NCBI GenBank assembly: GCA_038040485.1
Contig: JBBPIE010000018.1
Coordinates: 62,001 to 126,000 of the forward strand
Direction of reading: 5' to 3'
DNA: 64,000 nucleotides
DNA from: Onstottus_B arcticum
Lineage (GTDB): Bacteria > Acidobacteriota > Blastocatellia > UBA7656
Of the stretch, positions 35,852-45,440 are shown piece by piece. Below the pieces are notes generated by a model, which worked only from the letters and a program-made list of their open reading frames with translations, ran no database searches and was not told where the DNA came from. Each line of letters opens with the position of its first letter. Position 1 is the first letter of the stretch. The position numbers and the translations under genes were made by a program.

Positions 35852-35947
35852 ATGAAGTCCTCAAAGTCTGCCGCGTCATTGCGCGTTCGCCGAGTCCTCG
35901 GACTAAGCCGCCCTAACAGATTCGCCGGCGACTTCCCAGGAGATTGA
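35852..35947 (+). CDS. 31-residue leader frame overlapping RHS start (or frameshifted RHS N-terminus)
   Basis: GGAGGAGG (35837-35844) lies 7 nt before an ATG at 35852, the best initiation site in the region. The frame encodes 31 residues rich in Lys, Arg and Ser (MKSSKSAASLRVRRVLGLSR) and stops at TGA 35945-35947. That stop overlaps the TTG at 35944 that opens the RHS frame (TTGA). The RHS frame begins with a hydrophobic signal-like stretch but lacks a basic n-region, which this peptide would supply. Either it is a translationally coupled leader peptide, or one base change has split a single N-terminus into two frames. Confidence 0.55.
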   Translation: MKSSKSAASLRVRRVLGLSRPNRFAGDFPGD

Positions 35948-38900
35948 TCTGTCTGATTCTGCTGTTCAATCTGTTGATATGGCCCACACCCGGATTGGCT
36001 CGCGAGGTGGCGGAACGCGCTTCGTCCGCAGCCATCTCTACAACAGTTACTGTAACGACCGGCTCAATGCGCATTGTCTCGTACTTGCTCAAGGCCCTGT
36101 TTGGGTCTCAGACCGCGCGACGCAAGGACACCCCAGCAGACCGTGAGAGAGCGGTCGCCTCTCTGCGTGTCAATCCCAACAAGCTAGTGGGTCACGAAAA
36201 CGAAGGCGCCACATTTACCTCCCTGCCGACCGACCTCCTCGGCAACACCGTTCAAGGTATCAAAGCCAACTGGTCCTCATCCGACACCCGAAAAATCCAA
36301 ATCGACGAAGCGGGCCGGGCGAGATTCTTAGCACCCGGACTGGCCTGGATCACTTGCACGGTCGGCTCGATCACTGGAACCGCACCCGTTCTCGTGCGAT
36401 CGAACCATCGAACTCGACAAACCGACGAAGAGTGGCGCACTGACCAAGCCACTTTGCGCCCCGACGGTACCCTGATTGGCGATGGACGCCAGCCGAGTAG
36501 TGACGGTTCACTGAAGCGTGTTGCTGCGGCAGTGAGTTCGGTGCTCGATAAGCTAGCGCCGACTGCATTTGCTCAAGGTCCGCCGTATTCCGACGATTTG
36601 TGCTACGACGAGCTGTGGAGCGACCCGCGGAATCTGGTTGGCTCCCCTCGCGATCGCGCAGCAGAAGCTATGGCTTTCGGGTCGGTTCTCCCCGAAGGCA
36701 GCAACTTCGCGTGGGGTGTGCCGATCTACGGCCTCGGAGGCCGAGGGTTGGCGGCCAACTTGATGCTGCATTACAACAGCCGGGTATGGTCTCGTCGTGG
36801 TACGACGATGGCGTACGATGCGATAAGCGGCTGGCCCGCTCCGGGTTTTTCGCTTGGGTTCGGGCGCATCGTTCCGTATGAGATTGGAAGTGGGCAAAAC
36901 CCAACCTGTAAGTACTTGCTGATAGAACGGGACGGCACACGAAGGTACCTTGGAAGCGGGTTGTATAACGGTACCGGATACGCTCTTGGCGGACCCTTCG
37001 AAACCTCCGATGGTAGCCATATTGTCTATACCGGGAATGGGCGAGACGGCGGAGATCTGCACTATCCCGACGGAACGACGGTCTCGTACACGACAACCAA
37101 CAACCGCGCGCTGCCTACCACGATCACTGACAGGAATGGCAACTATGTACAGATTTCTTATAAGCCTGACTGCTTTGAGCAGGGCGGGCAGATGTACTGC
37201 GGTTATTTCGCCCCAATCGCAATCGATTACGTAGTTGATACGCTCGGGCGAAGGCTGGAATTCCAATACGATTCAAACTATCGGTTGGTGGCCATCACTG
37301 CACCAGGGTTTGGCGGCAATGTCGAGAATCCGGTCACCAACACACTCGTGCAGTTTGATTATCAAACCGTGACGCCGAGCTACAGCTTCACCGGCTTGAC
37401 GGTCGAGCGCCCGGCTTCGAGCTTCCGGTTGAAGCACATTTACTTTCCGGCTACGAGCACTGGTTACCTGCCGACATACACGCAGTATGCGGTGATTACG
37501 AGTGTGTCGGCTCGCAGGCAAATGACCAGCACGAGTTGGCCGCCGGGCAATCCTCCATCCATCACCGATGGAGTGGAGACCGCGACAGTTTCTTTCAACT
37601 ATCCGACATCTGGGACGTTGAGCGATGCGCCGGCCTTCACTCAGCGAACTGAGACTGCGGTTAACAGTCCGACGGCTGTCTCCAATTACTCGACCAGCAC
37701 AAACGGGTTCTTGCAAACGATGACCTTTACGATCACGCGGCCGGACTCGACGACTGTGGAGCTGACTCGCTCGACCAATGGCTCGTCACCGGCAAATGGC
37801 AGGCTAATTCAATCGGAGGTCAAATACAGCGATGCATCGCTGGCAAAGACGGTGTTGACATACGTGAACGATGGCGGAGGCTCGCCGCAGGTGCAGTCGG
37901 TGATCAGTTATGACGACACTGGCGCGCCGGTGAAGCTTGATTTCGATTGGGATCAGGACGGAAACATCACCAACAAACGAGAGTACGGCTATCAGGCGAG
38001 CGGCGTGTGGCAGGTCCGAAGGCGAACTCACTTTACATATTTCATGTCCACATTGCGCAGTCTGGTCGAGGTATACGATGCGTTGCTGAACACCACCGAC
38101 GGAGACGATGTGCTGATCGCGAAGTCGAGCTACGCGTACGATAACTACATTTCGATGGGTGGAATCGAAACGTACGGGGGTGCTAACCCGCCGGGACATC
38201 TGTCATGGTACGACGCGACCTTTACGACGCGTGGCAATGTGACAGGCGTGACTCAGTGGACCGACATTGCCGGCGGAACGGTGATTCAAAGATTAGCGAA
38301 GTACGATGTATTTGGAAACGTGGTGAAGGCCCAACTGTCATGCTGCCAGGAGAGGGACCTGACAAACACCTTGGACACCTTTTGGTCTCAGCCGGAAACC
38401 GAGATAAGCGGCGATCCCAACGGCGTGCATCAAACCACTTCAACCGACTACGACTTCAACACCAGCTTGCCGACGAGCGGGATTGATCCAGCCGGACTCG
38501 TGGCGAACATCGGCTACAACGGCGCGCTCCAAGTGTCGAGCGTAACCTCGCCGACTGGAGCAAGCGCCCAGAGGAACATGAATTATGCGTCGCTGACCTC
38601 TACGTCAACCCAGACCTATGAAGACGGCGTAGTTACGAAAACCATCACCAGCACGACGCAATATGACGGCTGGGGAAGAGTAATTCAGGCTATTGCTCCG
38701 AACAACGGGCAGGTGAATATCGCCTACGACGCAATGGGACGAGTCACGAGCCGAACTAATCCATTCACGGCAGGAGGCACGCCGGGGCCCGCTACAACGA
38801 TTCAGTACGACATCGCGAACAAAGCTGTGATAACGACGTTGGCTAACGGCAACACGACGAGGAGCGACTCTCTCGGCGACGCAGTTACAATCACCGATCA

Positions 38901-41394
38901 AGTTAATCGCAAGATCAAACGCGAGGCGGATGGGCTTGGCAGATTGACAAAAGTCACCGAGCAAGACTCAAGCGGCGCGCTTGCTCAGGAGACGACTTAC
39001 GGTTATTCGCTACTGGATAAGCTGGCCCAAGTCAGCCAAGGCAATCAGCTTCGTTCGTACAAGTATGACGCCCTAGGCCGACTGCTCTACGAGAAGATTC
39101 CCGAACAATCAGCGACAATCAATGACGGCACTGGAAACTACTGGTCTTGCAAATACACCTACACAGAATTCAGCTCAGTCTCAACAAAGCAAGATGCGCG
39201 CGGGGTCGTCAGCACTTACAGCTACGACGCGCTGCACCGGGCGACTGGGATCAGCTACAACACGGTAAGTGGTGTCGCGACGGCGCCGAGCGTGACATAC
39301 ATCCACGACTCCGATGTGACGTACGGTACCTCGGCACCCGGCAAGCTGGTTCGCGTCAACGTTGGAAGTGACTACCAGGAGCGATACACTTTCGACGACA
39401 ACCTTCGGGTCTCGAGCACGATTCGCACGATTGGCACGCGCACCTACACGACCAGTTATAACAGCTACAACGAAGCGAGCCAGCTGACGCAGATGACCTA
39501 TCCGTCAAGCCGGCAACTCACCTTCTCCTATGACAGCATCGGACGACCGAGCACCGTGGCGGGTTATCTGAGCAACGTCGCCTATAATATTGCCGGGTTA
39601 GTAATCGGCGGCACGCTTGGCAATGGCGTCGTCGAGCAGGTCGGTTACGACACGAATCGCTTGCAGTTGACGTCACAGAAGGCGGGAACGACTTCGCCCT
39701 ACACCAATCGGATGGATTTGACGTATAACTACAACGCAACCGCCGGCCAGATGGGCGCGGGCTCAACAGCAGGCAACGCCGGTCAGTTGATGTCGATCAG
39801 CGGAACAATAAACAGCACGACAGAGAGCGCGGCGTACACATATGATTTGCTCGGCCGGCTCGTGACTTCAAATCAAACATCGAACGCGTCAAGCGCGCAG
39901 CGGTTGTTCGATTACGACCGATGGGGCAATCGCACGGCGGTGTATGATGGGCTGCCCGGAGGAAAAACGCCCCCAACTCAGATTCAGAGCGTGGCGTTTC
40001 AGCAAGGCGGCTCAGCTCCGACAAATCGCATCGGAAGCGTGACCAACTACAGTTCGACTGTGAACTACACGTACGACGCAGCGGGCAACGTGACTAACGA
40101 CGGGTTTCACTCGTACACCTACGACTCAGCAAACAGGTTGGTGAGCGTGGACAGCGGAGCGACAGCGAGTCATGCCTACGACCATCAGAATCGGCGGTAC
40201 AAGAAGACGGTAGGCAGCAGTGTTACGCACTATGTGTGGGACGGCGCGCAAGTAATAGCAGAGCACAACGGCGGCACTGGCGTGGTGCTGGTTGATTACA
40301 TCTATAGCGGCAGCCGGATGATCGCGAAGGTCGAAAGCGGCACGACGAATTACTTTTTGAGCGATCGCTTAAGCGCGCGGCTAATGTTGAATACTAGTGG
40401 CGTGGTCGTTGGCCGTCAATCTCACTTGCCATTTGGAGAAGTCTTCGGGGAGATCGGCCCGCAGGAGAAGCATCATCTTACGAGCTATGAGCGGGACACC
40501 GAGAGCGGACTGGACTATGCCATCAATAGAGAGTATGCGTTTACGGTCGGTAGGTTCTTGCAATCTGATCCGTATCGTGCGCACGGGTCTGTATTCGACC
40601 CGCAGAGTTGGAACCGGTATTCCTACACGCGGGGCGACCCGATCAACAAAACTGATCGGGTTGGGCTGGACTGGACAGACGATTTGTGGGCTTTGTTGAC
40701 TGCTGTAAAGTACTCTGTGAATGTCAACGGTGGAGACTCGTATCAGGGGGGCGGAGGCGACGAGATGCTTCGGGTCGAAGAAGTTGTGGTAAATCCTGGC
40801 GTAGGGCAAGAATTGCCGGGCGGAGTATCAGGGACAGTACCCATAGTGCGAGCGCCTCTTCCACCGCTCCCACAGGAGTACCTAAAACTTATAAACGATG
40901 CCATCATGCTCGCTCTGGCGGCTTTAGGGAACCCCAAATGCGCCTCCTTGTTCCACCTCCCTGATGGTCTAGGGCCGGGTTTGCTCCTAGCGGAGCTCTG
41001 GCTTGGAAGTAATAGGGGTGGCATTACAGCTGCCCCCAGTGATGACGCCACTACGGTAGCCTCAACAAGACTGATGGATAATTACTCGATGGGGCCTAGT
41101 GGGACCCTTGCACACATGGGCTTCATAAGCGGTACCGCGGTGATCACCATCAACACCAATCCGCAGAGCCCATTCGTGAGTAATACTGGTTATCAGGGGA
41201 GATTCGGCGTTGACGATGGCGTTAACCGGGCCATCACACTCATTCATGAACTTGGGCACGCGGCAAATGCCATGTTCGGCCCGTTTACCGCCGAGATTAG
41301 TGAAATTGATACCCCAGCTTCTAACCCCATCTTTCGCTTTGCGAATACCGAGTACTCCAAACGGGTCTTCAAAAGATGTTTCGGAGGTAATTAG
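35944..41394 (+). CDS. RHS/YD-repeat protein with metallopeptidase-like C-terminal tip
   Basis: From TTG 35944 the product is 1816 residues. It opens with a hydrophobic signal-like segment (LICLILLFNLLIWPTPGLA). Residues about 250-1500 hold many YD repeats (YDAAGNVT, YDALGRL, YDSANRLVSV), and the RHS core ends with the usual LTSYERDTESGLDYAINREY and DRVGLDW (1571-1577). About 240 residues follow as a variable tip. It contains ITLIHELGHAANAM (H1768, E1769, H1772), a zinc-peptidase motif, suggesting a toxin or processing peptidase. The tip region is richer in A+T than the core. RHS proteins form cocoons around such tips. A rescue gene may follow directly. The start is uncertain because of the two-frame N-terminus. 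Confidence 0.88.
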   Translation: MICLILLFNLLIWPTPGLAREVAERASSAAISTTVTVTTGSMRIVSYLLKALFGSQTARRKDTPADRERAVASLRVNPNKLVGHENEGATFTSLPTDLLGNTVQGIKANWSSSDTRKIQIDEAGRARFLAPGLAWITCTVGSITGTAPVLVRSNHRTRQTDEEWRTDQATLRPDGTLIGDGRQPSSDGSLKRVAAAVSSVLDKLAPTAFAQGPPYSDDLCYDELWSDPRNLVGSPRDRAAEAMAFGSVLPEGSNFAWGVPIYGLGGRGLAANLMLHYNSRVWSRRGTTMAYDAISGWPAPGFSLGFGRIVPYEIGSGQNPTCKYLLIERDGTRRYLGSGLYNGTGYALGGPFETSDGSHIVYTGNGRDGGDLHYPDGTTVSYTTTNNRALPTTITDRNGNYVQISYKPDCFEQGGQMYCGYFAPIAIDYVVDTLGRRLEFQYDSNYRLVAITAPGFGGNVENPVTNTLVQFDYQTVTPSYSFTGLTVERPASSFRLKHIYFPATSTGYLPTYTQYAVITSVSARRQMTSTSWPPGNPPSITDGVETATVSFNYPTSGTLSDAPAFTQRTETAVNSPTAVSNYSTSTNGFLQTMTFTITRPDSTTVELTRSTNGSSPANGRLIQSEVKYSDASLAKTVLTYVNDGGGSPQVQSVISYDDTGAPVKLDFDWDQDGNITNKREYGYQASGVWQVRRRTHFTYFMSTLRSLVEVYDALLNTTDGDDVLIAKSSYAYDNYISMGGIETYGGANPPGHLSWYDATFTTRGNVTGVTQWTDIAGGTVIQRLAKYDVFGNVVKAQLSCCQERDLTNTLDTFWSQPETEISGDPNGVHQTTSTDYDFNTSLPTSGIDPAGLVANIGYNGALQVSSVTSPTGASAQRNMNYASLTSTSTQTYEDGVVTKTITSTTQYDGWGRVIQAIAPNNGQVNIAYDAMGRVTSRTNPFTAGGTPGPATTIQYDIANKAVITTLANGNTTRSDSLGDAVTITDQVNRKIKREADGLGRLTKVTEQDSSGALAQETTYGYSLLDKLAQVSQGNQLRSYKYDALGRLLYEKIPEQSATINDGTGNYWSCKYTYTEFSSVSTKQDARGVVSTYSYDALHRATGISYNTVSGVATAPSVTYIHDSDVTYGTSAPGKLVRVNVGSDYQERYTFDDNLRVSSTIRTIGTRTYTTSYNSYNEASQLTQMTYPSSRQLTFSYDSIGRPSTVAGYLSNVAYNIAGLVIGGTLGNGVVEQVGYDTNRLQLTSQKAGTTSPYTNRMDLTYNYNATAGQMGAGSTAGNAGQLMSISGTINSTTESAAYTYDLLGRLVTSNQTSNASSAQRLFDYDRWGNRTAVYDGLPGGKTPPTQIQSVAFQQGGSAPTNRIGSVTNYSSTVNYTYDAAGNVTNDGFHSYTYDSANRLVSVDSGATASHAYDHQNRRYKKTVGSSVTHYVWDGAQVIAEHNGGTGVVLVDYIYSGSRMIAKVESGTTNYFLSDRLSARLMLNTSGVVVGRQSHLPFGEVFGEIGPQEKHHLTSYERDTESGLDYAINREYAFTVGRFLQSDPYRAHGSVFDPQSWNRYSYTRGDPINKTDRVGLDWTDDLWALLTAVKYSVNVNGGDSYQGGGGDEMLRVEEVVVNPGVGQELPGGVSGTVPIVRAPLPPLPQEYLKLINDAIMLALAALGNPKCASLFHLPDGLGPGLLLAELWLGSNRGGITAAPSDDATTVASTRLMDNYSMGPSGTLAHMGFISGTAVITINTNPQSPFVSNTGYQGRFGVDDGVNRAITLIHELGHAANAMFGPFTAEISEIDTPASNPIFRFANTEYSKRVFKRCFGGN

Positions 41395-41396
41395 TG

Positions 41397-42437
41397 ATGT
41401 CCTTGAGACTTCTCCTCGTATCCTTGCTACTTGGCAACATTAATCCAACAAATTTAGGTGATGACATCGTCACGCTAAGGATACCGTTGTTTCGATCTGT
41501 CTACTTCGTAGGAAATCAGTTCGGATGGATCGCCAGCCATCGCAACATGTTTGATACAAGGAATGGTGGACAGACGTGGCGGCGGAATGCGATAGCTCTG
41601 GCTTCCGAACCAAGTACATCTGTGAGGCCAGCCGATCTTAACGTTGGGATGATTTTGTGGGGTGACAAAGAAAATGTTCTCATGTGGGGCAATGGAGAGC
41701 TTGTTGTTGGTTCTGCAGAATCCAGTACTTGGGACAGAAGAGCTTTCCCCGCCGTTGGTTCAACATTCATGACGGCCATTGGGTTTTCGAGCTTTCACCA
41801 TGGGTATGCCCTTGATTCCTCTGGCTCTGTTTACCGTACCGGCGATGCCGGAAAAAGCTGGGCACTTTCAGGTCACCTCCCGGCAACCCGCGTGAGGAGC
41901 CTCTACACCTTCTCGGCGCAAGAGATCTGGGCGGTCGGGAAAGATGCGTCTGTCTTATTCTCTAGCGACCGTGGTGAACACTGGGAGGGTCAGACGCTTC
42001 GGAGCGCAGAATCGAAGTACGGTACCCTCGCAACGATCGAGTGCGTACGATTCATCAGCGCAAAGGAAGGCTGGCTGTGCGGTACAGATGGTCTTGTCTT
42101 CCATACCATTGATGGCGGAAGGCGATGGGAAAGGCAGCAAACTCCGTTTTCAAGCGGCAGCATTCTTCAGGCCATTTCGTTCGTAAGTCCCACTGAAGGC
42201 TGGGTCGTCGGCAGCAAATACTCCCTTAACGGCTCCGGTAGCGAACGGTACGAGGCTATAGTACTGCATACTATCGATGGTGGTCTTCACTGGGAGCCGG
42301 TGAATACCAAGATTCAAGACACATTATTAGCTGTTCAGGCACTTTCTAATGGCCGTGCTTGGGCCGTAGGTGCAAATGGTACAGTACTCCAGATCAGCGA
42401 TCATGGTCGACGATGGACTCAGGTGAATCTCGGGTAG
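41397..42437 (+). CDS. YCF48/BNR-repeat beta-propeller protein
   Basis: The ATG at 41397 sits 8 nt after GGAGGT; a GTG at 41394 overlaps the RHS stop by one base. The product is 346 residues with a short hydrophobic start (MSLRLLLVSLLLG). It has repeated S/T-x-D-x-G-x-x-W motifs (TRNGGQTWRR, TGDAGKSWAL, SSDRGEHWEG, TIDGGRRWER, TIDGGLHWEP, ISDHGRRWTQ) and the GWxVG or AWAVG strands of YCF48-like propellers. The base composition is more A+T-rich than neighbouring genes, like the RHS tip. Tight coupling to RHS suggests it serves that protein, perhaps as an immunity or surface partner; this is inferred from position only. Confidence 0.75.
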   Translation: MSLRLLLVSLLLGNINPTNLGDDIVTLRIPLFRSVYFVGNQFGWIASHRNMFDTRNGGQTWRRNAIALASEPSTSVRPADLNVGMILWGDKENVLMWGNGELVVGSAESSTWDRRAFPAVGSTFMTAIGFSSFHHGYALDSSGSVYRTGDAGKSWALSGHLPATRVRSLYTFSAQEIWAVGKDASVLFSSDRGEHWEGQTLRSAESKYGTLATIECVRFISAKEGWLCGTDGLVFHTIDGGRRWERQQTPFSSGSILQAISFVSPTEGWVVGSKYSLNGSGSERYEAIVLHTIDGGLHWEPVNTKIQDTLLAVQALSNGRAWAVGANGTVLQISDHGRRWTQVNLG

Positions 42438-42879
42438 CTCTGTTAGTCTCTTAGCGGAATCGACCTGGAGTACTCTACCATGAGGCGGCTACTGGCAGCG
42501 TGATCCTCACGATCCCTACAGGAAAAACCTCGAGGAGGGGTTCGTTGACAATTCATCCCAGAGAAGCTCGTGCTGGCGAATTCTTGCCCAGCGAACTCGC
42601 GCGCCGCGAGGCGGCCGGTACCAGCACCCTGAGGCTTCGGCGCAAGGGGCACAACCGGAGAGCGCGCAGGCGGTGTAGTTTCCGCGGCAAGCGCGAGGAA
42701 GATATGGGGCGCATTGTGTTGTCATCCAGCGCAAGTGACACTGCTTCTTAGTGGAACGCGAGATGACCTGAACAGGCATTGCTATCGACCGCCGGTCGCC
42801 GGCCACTGCTTAAATTGTTGCGCCGGCCGTTGGCGTCGGGTTAATATAAGATCGTTTCAAGCCCACGAAGGAGCATCCA
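42438..42879. other. intergenic region, possible decayed sequence
   Basis: About 440 bp has only short frames with biased composition and no family resemblance. GCCGGTCGCCGGC near 42790-42802 is a small palindrome. A weak promoter lies at its end (42818-42847). Confidence 0.5.
42818..42847 (+). promoter_or_regulatory. candidate promoter for S41-family gene
   Basis: TTGCGC (42818-42823) and TAATAT (42842-42847) are 18 bp apart. AAGGAG near 42868 and the ATG at 42880 follow. Confidence 0.4.
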
Positions 42880-44202
42880 ATGCGGTTCAAAACCAAGATA
42901 GCCATCGTCGTGTTTTCGACGGTGATCGCTTTCTATGCGATTGTCGGCAGCTTCATGTCGAAGTCCGGGGCAGTAGTCGCGCGCGGCAGCCAGTACGGAC
43001 AGCTTCAAATCTTCGACGAGGTCCTCAGCCACATCATTCGCGACTATGTAGACCAGCCCGACCTCGAGAAGGTGAGAATCGGAAGTCTCAGAGGTCTTGC
43101 CGAGGGTCTCGATCCCTACAGCGCCTACCTCTCGCCAGAGCAGGTCAAGCAGTTCGACCCAAAGCTGAACCGCGGCGAAACTGGATTGATCCTGTCCAAG
43201 GTGGGCGGCTACGCGTACATCGTGGCGGTGCTTAAGGGCTCGCCCGCCGAGCAGGCTGGAGCGCGCGCCGGCGACTTCATCGAGTACGTCGGCAAGGTTC
43301 CGTCGCGCGACTTGAGCCTCTACGACATCGAGCAGATCCTGAGCGGCCAACCCGGAACAACCGTCGAAGTCCGCATCCTCCATCAGGGCCAATCGCGCAA
43401 GGTCAACTTCGCGCGCGCCAAGCTTGCCCAGCCCGTGATCGAAGCACGAACCGAAGAGCCGGGCATCGGCTATCTGAAGATCACCAGCCTCGCTGACGGG
43501 AAAGCCGCCGAAGTGAAAACGCAGCTCAACGATCTGATCGCCAAGGGCGCTCAGAAGATCGTTATCGATCTGCGCGGCGCAGCTAATGGCAAGCTTCAAG
43601 AGGGCATTGCGGTCGCGAATCTGTTTGTCGGTTCGGGAACCCTCGCCAGAGTTCTGGGCAAGGCTGACAAGGAGACTCAAGCTTTCAGCGCCGAAGCGAG
43701 CAAGGTCGTGTTCAACGGGCCGCTCGCGGTTGTTGTGGATCGCAGCACTGCGGGACCCGCCGAGGTGATCGCGGCGGCGGTGCGTGATCAGAAGCGAGGC
43801 GAGCTTGTGGGCGAGCGGTCATTCGGCGCAGGCTCGGAACAACAGATGTTCGCTCTCTCGGACGGCGGCGCTTTGCTTATCACCATCGCGAAGTACGCGC
43901 CCGCCGCAGGCAAGCCGTTCATGGAAGAACCGATCAATCCGACGGTGAAAGTCGATCGCCCCGTCGAAGCGGAAGTGATTCTTCCGGACGGCGACGACGA
44001 CGATGACACCGATGCCGAGAAGCCCGAGACACAAGTCACCCAGCCACCCAAGCCTGCTCCGCCGGTCGAGGACGTTCAGTTGAAAAAGGCTCTTGAACTT
44101 CTGAGGCAGGCGCCAGCTAAGTCACAGGCTGCAAAGCGAGCGGCAAGTCTTAAGGCGCCGGCGGCGATCCCGGTCTTCCGCGATCCCGGACTCGCAACCT
44201 AG
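42880..44202 (+). CDS. S41 (CtpA-like) family protein lacking catalytic residues
   Basis: The 440-residue protein has an N-terminal membrane anchor (IAIVVFSTVIAFYAIVGSFM), a helical region (GSLRGLAEGLDPYSAYLSP), a PDZ domain (about 100-180) and a tail-specific protease core. In active C-terminal processing peptidases the nucleophile lies in a TASASE-type motif and the Lys in FGKG, 25 residues later. Here the motifs read STAGPAEV (G292) and RSFGAGSEQ (A317), with exactly the 25-residue spacing, so both Ser and Lys are gone. The fold is clear from IGYLKITSL and KIVIDLRG. It is probably a periplasmic pseudoprotease that binds substrates or partners. The C-terminus is Pro/Asp-rich. Confidence 0.88.
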   Translation: MRFKTKIAIVVFSTVIAFYAIVGSFMSKSGAVVARGSQYGQLQIFDEVLSHIIRDYVDQPDLEKVRIGSLRGLAEGLDPYSAYLSPEQVKQFDPKLNRGETGLILSKVGGYAYIVAVLKGSPAEQAGARAGDFIEYVGKVPSRDLSLYDIEQILSGQPGTTVEVRILHQGQSRKVNFARAKLAQPVIEARTEEPGIGYLKITSLADGKAAEVKTQLNDLIAKGAQKIVIDLRGAANGKLQEGIAVANLFVGSGTLARVLGKADKETQAFSAEASKVVFNGPLAVVVDRSTAGPAEVIAAAVRDQKRGELVGERSFGAGSEQQMFALSDGGALLITIAKYAPAAGKPFMEEPINPTVKVDRPVEAEVILPDGDDDDDTDAEKPETQVTQPPKPAPPVEDVQLKKALELLRQAPAKSQAAKRAASLKAPAAIPVFRDPGLAT

Positions 44203-44230
44203 TAGAATCGAGTTCAGCATACCAAAGCAG

Positions 44231-44263
44231 AAAGCCGCTCTCGACGAGCGGCTTTTTCTTTTT
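44231..44263 (+). terminator. rho-independent terminator, bidirectional
   Basis: AAAGCCGCTC (44231-44240) and GAGCGGCTTT (44246-44255) pair perfectly around a 5-nt loop and are followed by TTCTTTTTC. It lies between the convergent S41-family and proline dehydrogenase genes. Confidence 0.9.
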
Positions 44264-44286
44264 CGCGGATGTGAAGGATCGACGCT

Positions 44287-45201
44287 TCAGCCCTTCATCA
44301 TATTCTTGACGACAAACCACACGTTGGCCGGCCGCTCCGCAAGCCTGCGCATGAAGTACGGATACCAGAACTTCCCGTAGGGCACGTAGACACGCATTCG
44401 ATAGCCTTCGCTCACCAGCTTGTCCTGAAGGTCCCGCCTCACGCCGTACAACATCTGAAACTCGAACTGATCGGGCGCGATCCCTCGTTCACGCGCGAAC
44501 TGCGTTGTCGCTGCGATCATGTTCTCGTCGTGAGTGGCGGTGCCGTGGTAGAGCCCCGAGGTCAGCAGGAGTTTCATCAGCTCGATGTAGTTTGCATCGA
44601 CGTCGGCTTTCTTCGGGAACGCGACTGACTCCGGCTCCATGTAGGCGCCTTTGCAAAGACGAATTCTCGAGCCGGCTTTGAGCAACTCTTCGATGTCCTT
44701 TTCGCTTCGATAGAGGTAGGCCTGAATGACTATGCCCACGTTGTTGAACTGGCTTCTCAGCCGTTTGAAAACGGCGATTGTGCTGTCGGTCTTCGGCGAG
44801 TCCTCCATGTCGATGCGAACGAAGTTCTGATAGCGGGCCGCGGCTTCGACGATCGCGCGCGCGTTTTCGTACGTCAGGTTCTCATCTATGTCGAGGCCGA
44901 TCTGAGTCAGCTTCACCGAGACATTCGAGTTGAGTCCGTTTTCATGGATGCTGTCGAGCACCCTCACATACTCGCTTACTTCCTGGCGGGTGGCTGCTTC
45001 CGATGTGATCGACTCGCCGAGGTGGTCGAACGAAGCGCTGATCCCTTTCTCGTTGAGATGGCGGATGGCCTCGACGGCGTCCTTCAGCTCTTCGCCTGCT
45101 ACGAAGCGATGAGTCACGTTGTTGAACGATTGAAACCGGGTAAGGAATTTCTTGAAGCCTTCGCTTCGCGATATGTAGAGGAGAGCAGACTTGGTCACCA
45201 T
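44287..45201 (-). CDS. proline dehydrogenase
   Basis: From the ATG at 45201 the protein has 304 residues, the size of monofunctional bacterial enzymes. SASFDHLGESITS, VSVKLTQIGLDID, FVRIDMEDS, VIQAYLYRSEKDIEELL, RLCKGAYMEP and ATHDENMI are the FAD- and proline-binding motifs of the PutA PRODH barrel, and the Arg-rich YGVRRDLQDKL precedes the C-terminal helix. It oxidises proline to pyrroline-5-carboxylate and passes electrons to the membrane quinone pool. No P5C dehydrogenase is nearby. A 28-codon upstream extension is in frame but lacks family resemblance. Confidence 0.93.
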   Translation of the reverse strand: MVTKSALLYISRSEGFKKFLTRFQSFNNVTHRFVAGEELKDAVEAIRHLNEKGISASFDHLGESITSEAATRQEVSEYVRVLDSIHENGLNSNVSVKLTQIGLDIDENLTYENARAIVEAAARYQNFVRIDMEDSPKTDSTIAVFKRLRSQFNNVGIVIQAYLYRSEKDIEELLKAGSRIRLCKGAYMEPESVAFPKKADVDANYIELMKLLLTSGLYHGTATHDENMIAATTQFARERGIAPDQFEFQMLYGVRRDLQDKLVSEGYRMRVYVPYGKFWYPYFMRRLAERPANVWFVVKNMMKG

Positions 45202-45386
45202 TGCGTTTGGTTCGCACGACCCGCCTCGCTCGCAATCCCAAGGCATCGCCATTCCGGCCGTGCGGGCCAATCGAGAATAGACCACGGCTATATTGAAATC
45301 AACCGCGATGAACCGTGGCTAGGAAGCGGGCAGCCTATCCCTTGAGTTGAGAACTGATTTCTGAACGCCTGCGAGTATTACCAGGT

Positions 45387-45414
45387 TTGTCCCGTCAAGT
45401 CCGGCGTGTATAAT
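45387..45414 (+). promoter_or_regulatory. sigma-70-type promoter for fur-family gene
   Basis: TTGTCC (45387-45392), 16 bp, then TATAAT (45409-45414), a perfect -10 box. The ATG follows at 45441, leaving a leader of about 20 nt. Confidence 0.7.
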
Positions 45415-45440
45415 CTCGAACAGTTCTTTTCCGGAGCAAT

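Noticed and set aside
42500..42751. Short gene between the propeller and the S41-family gene
   Set aside because: Arg/Ser-rich composition, no ribosome site and no family resemblance on either strand.
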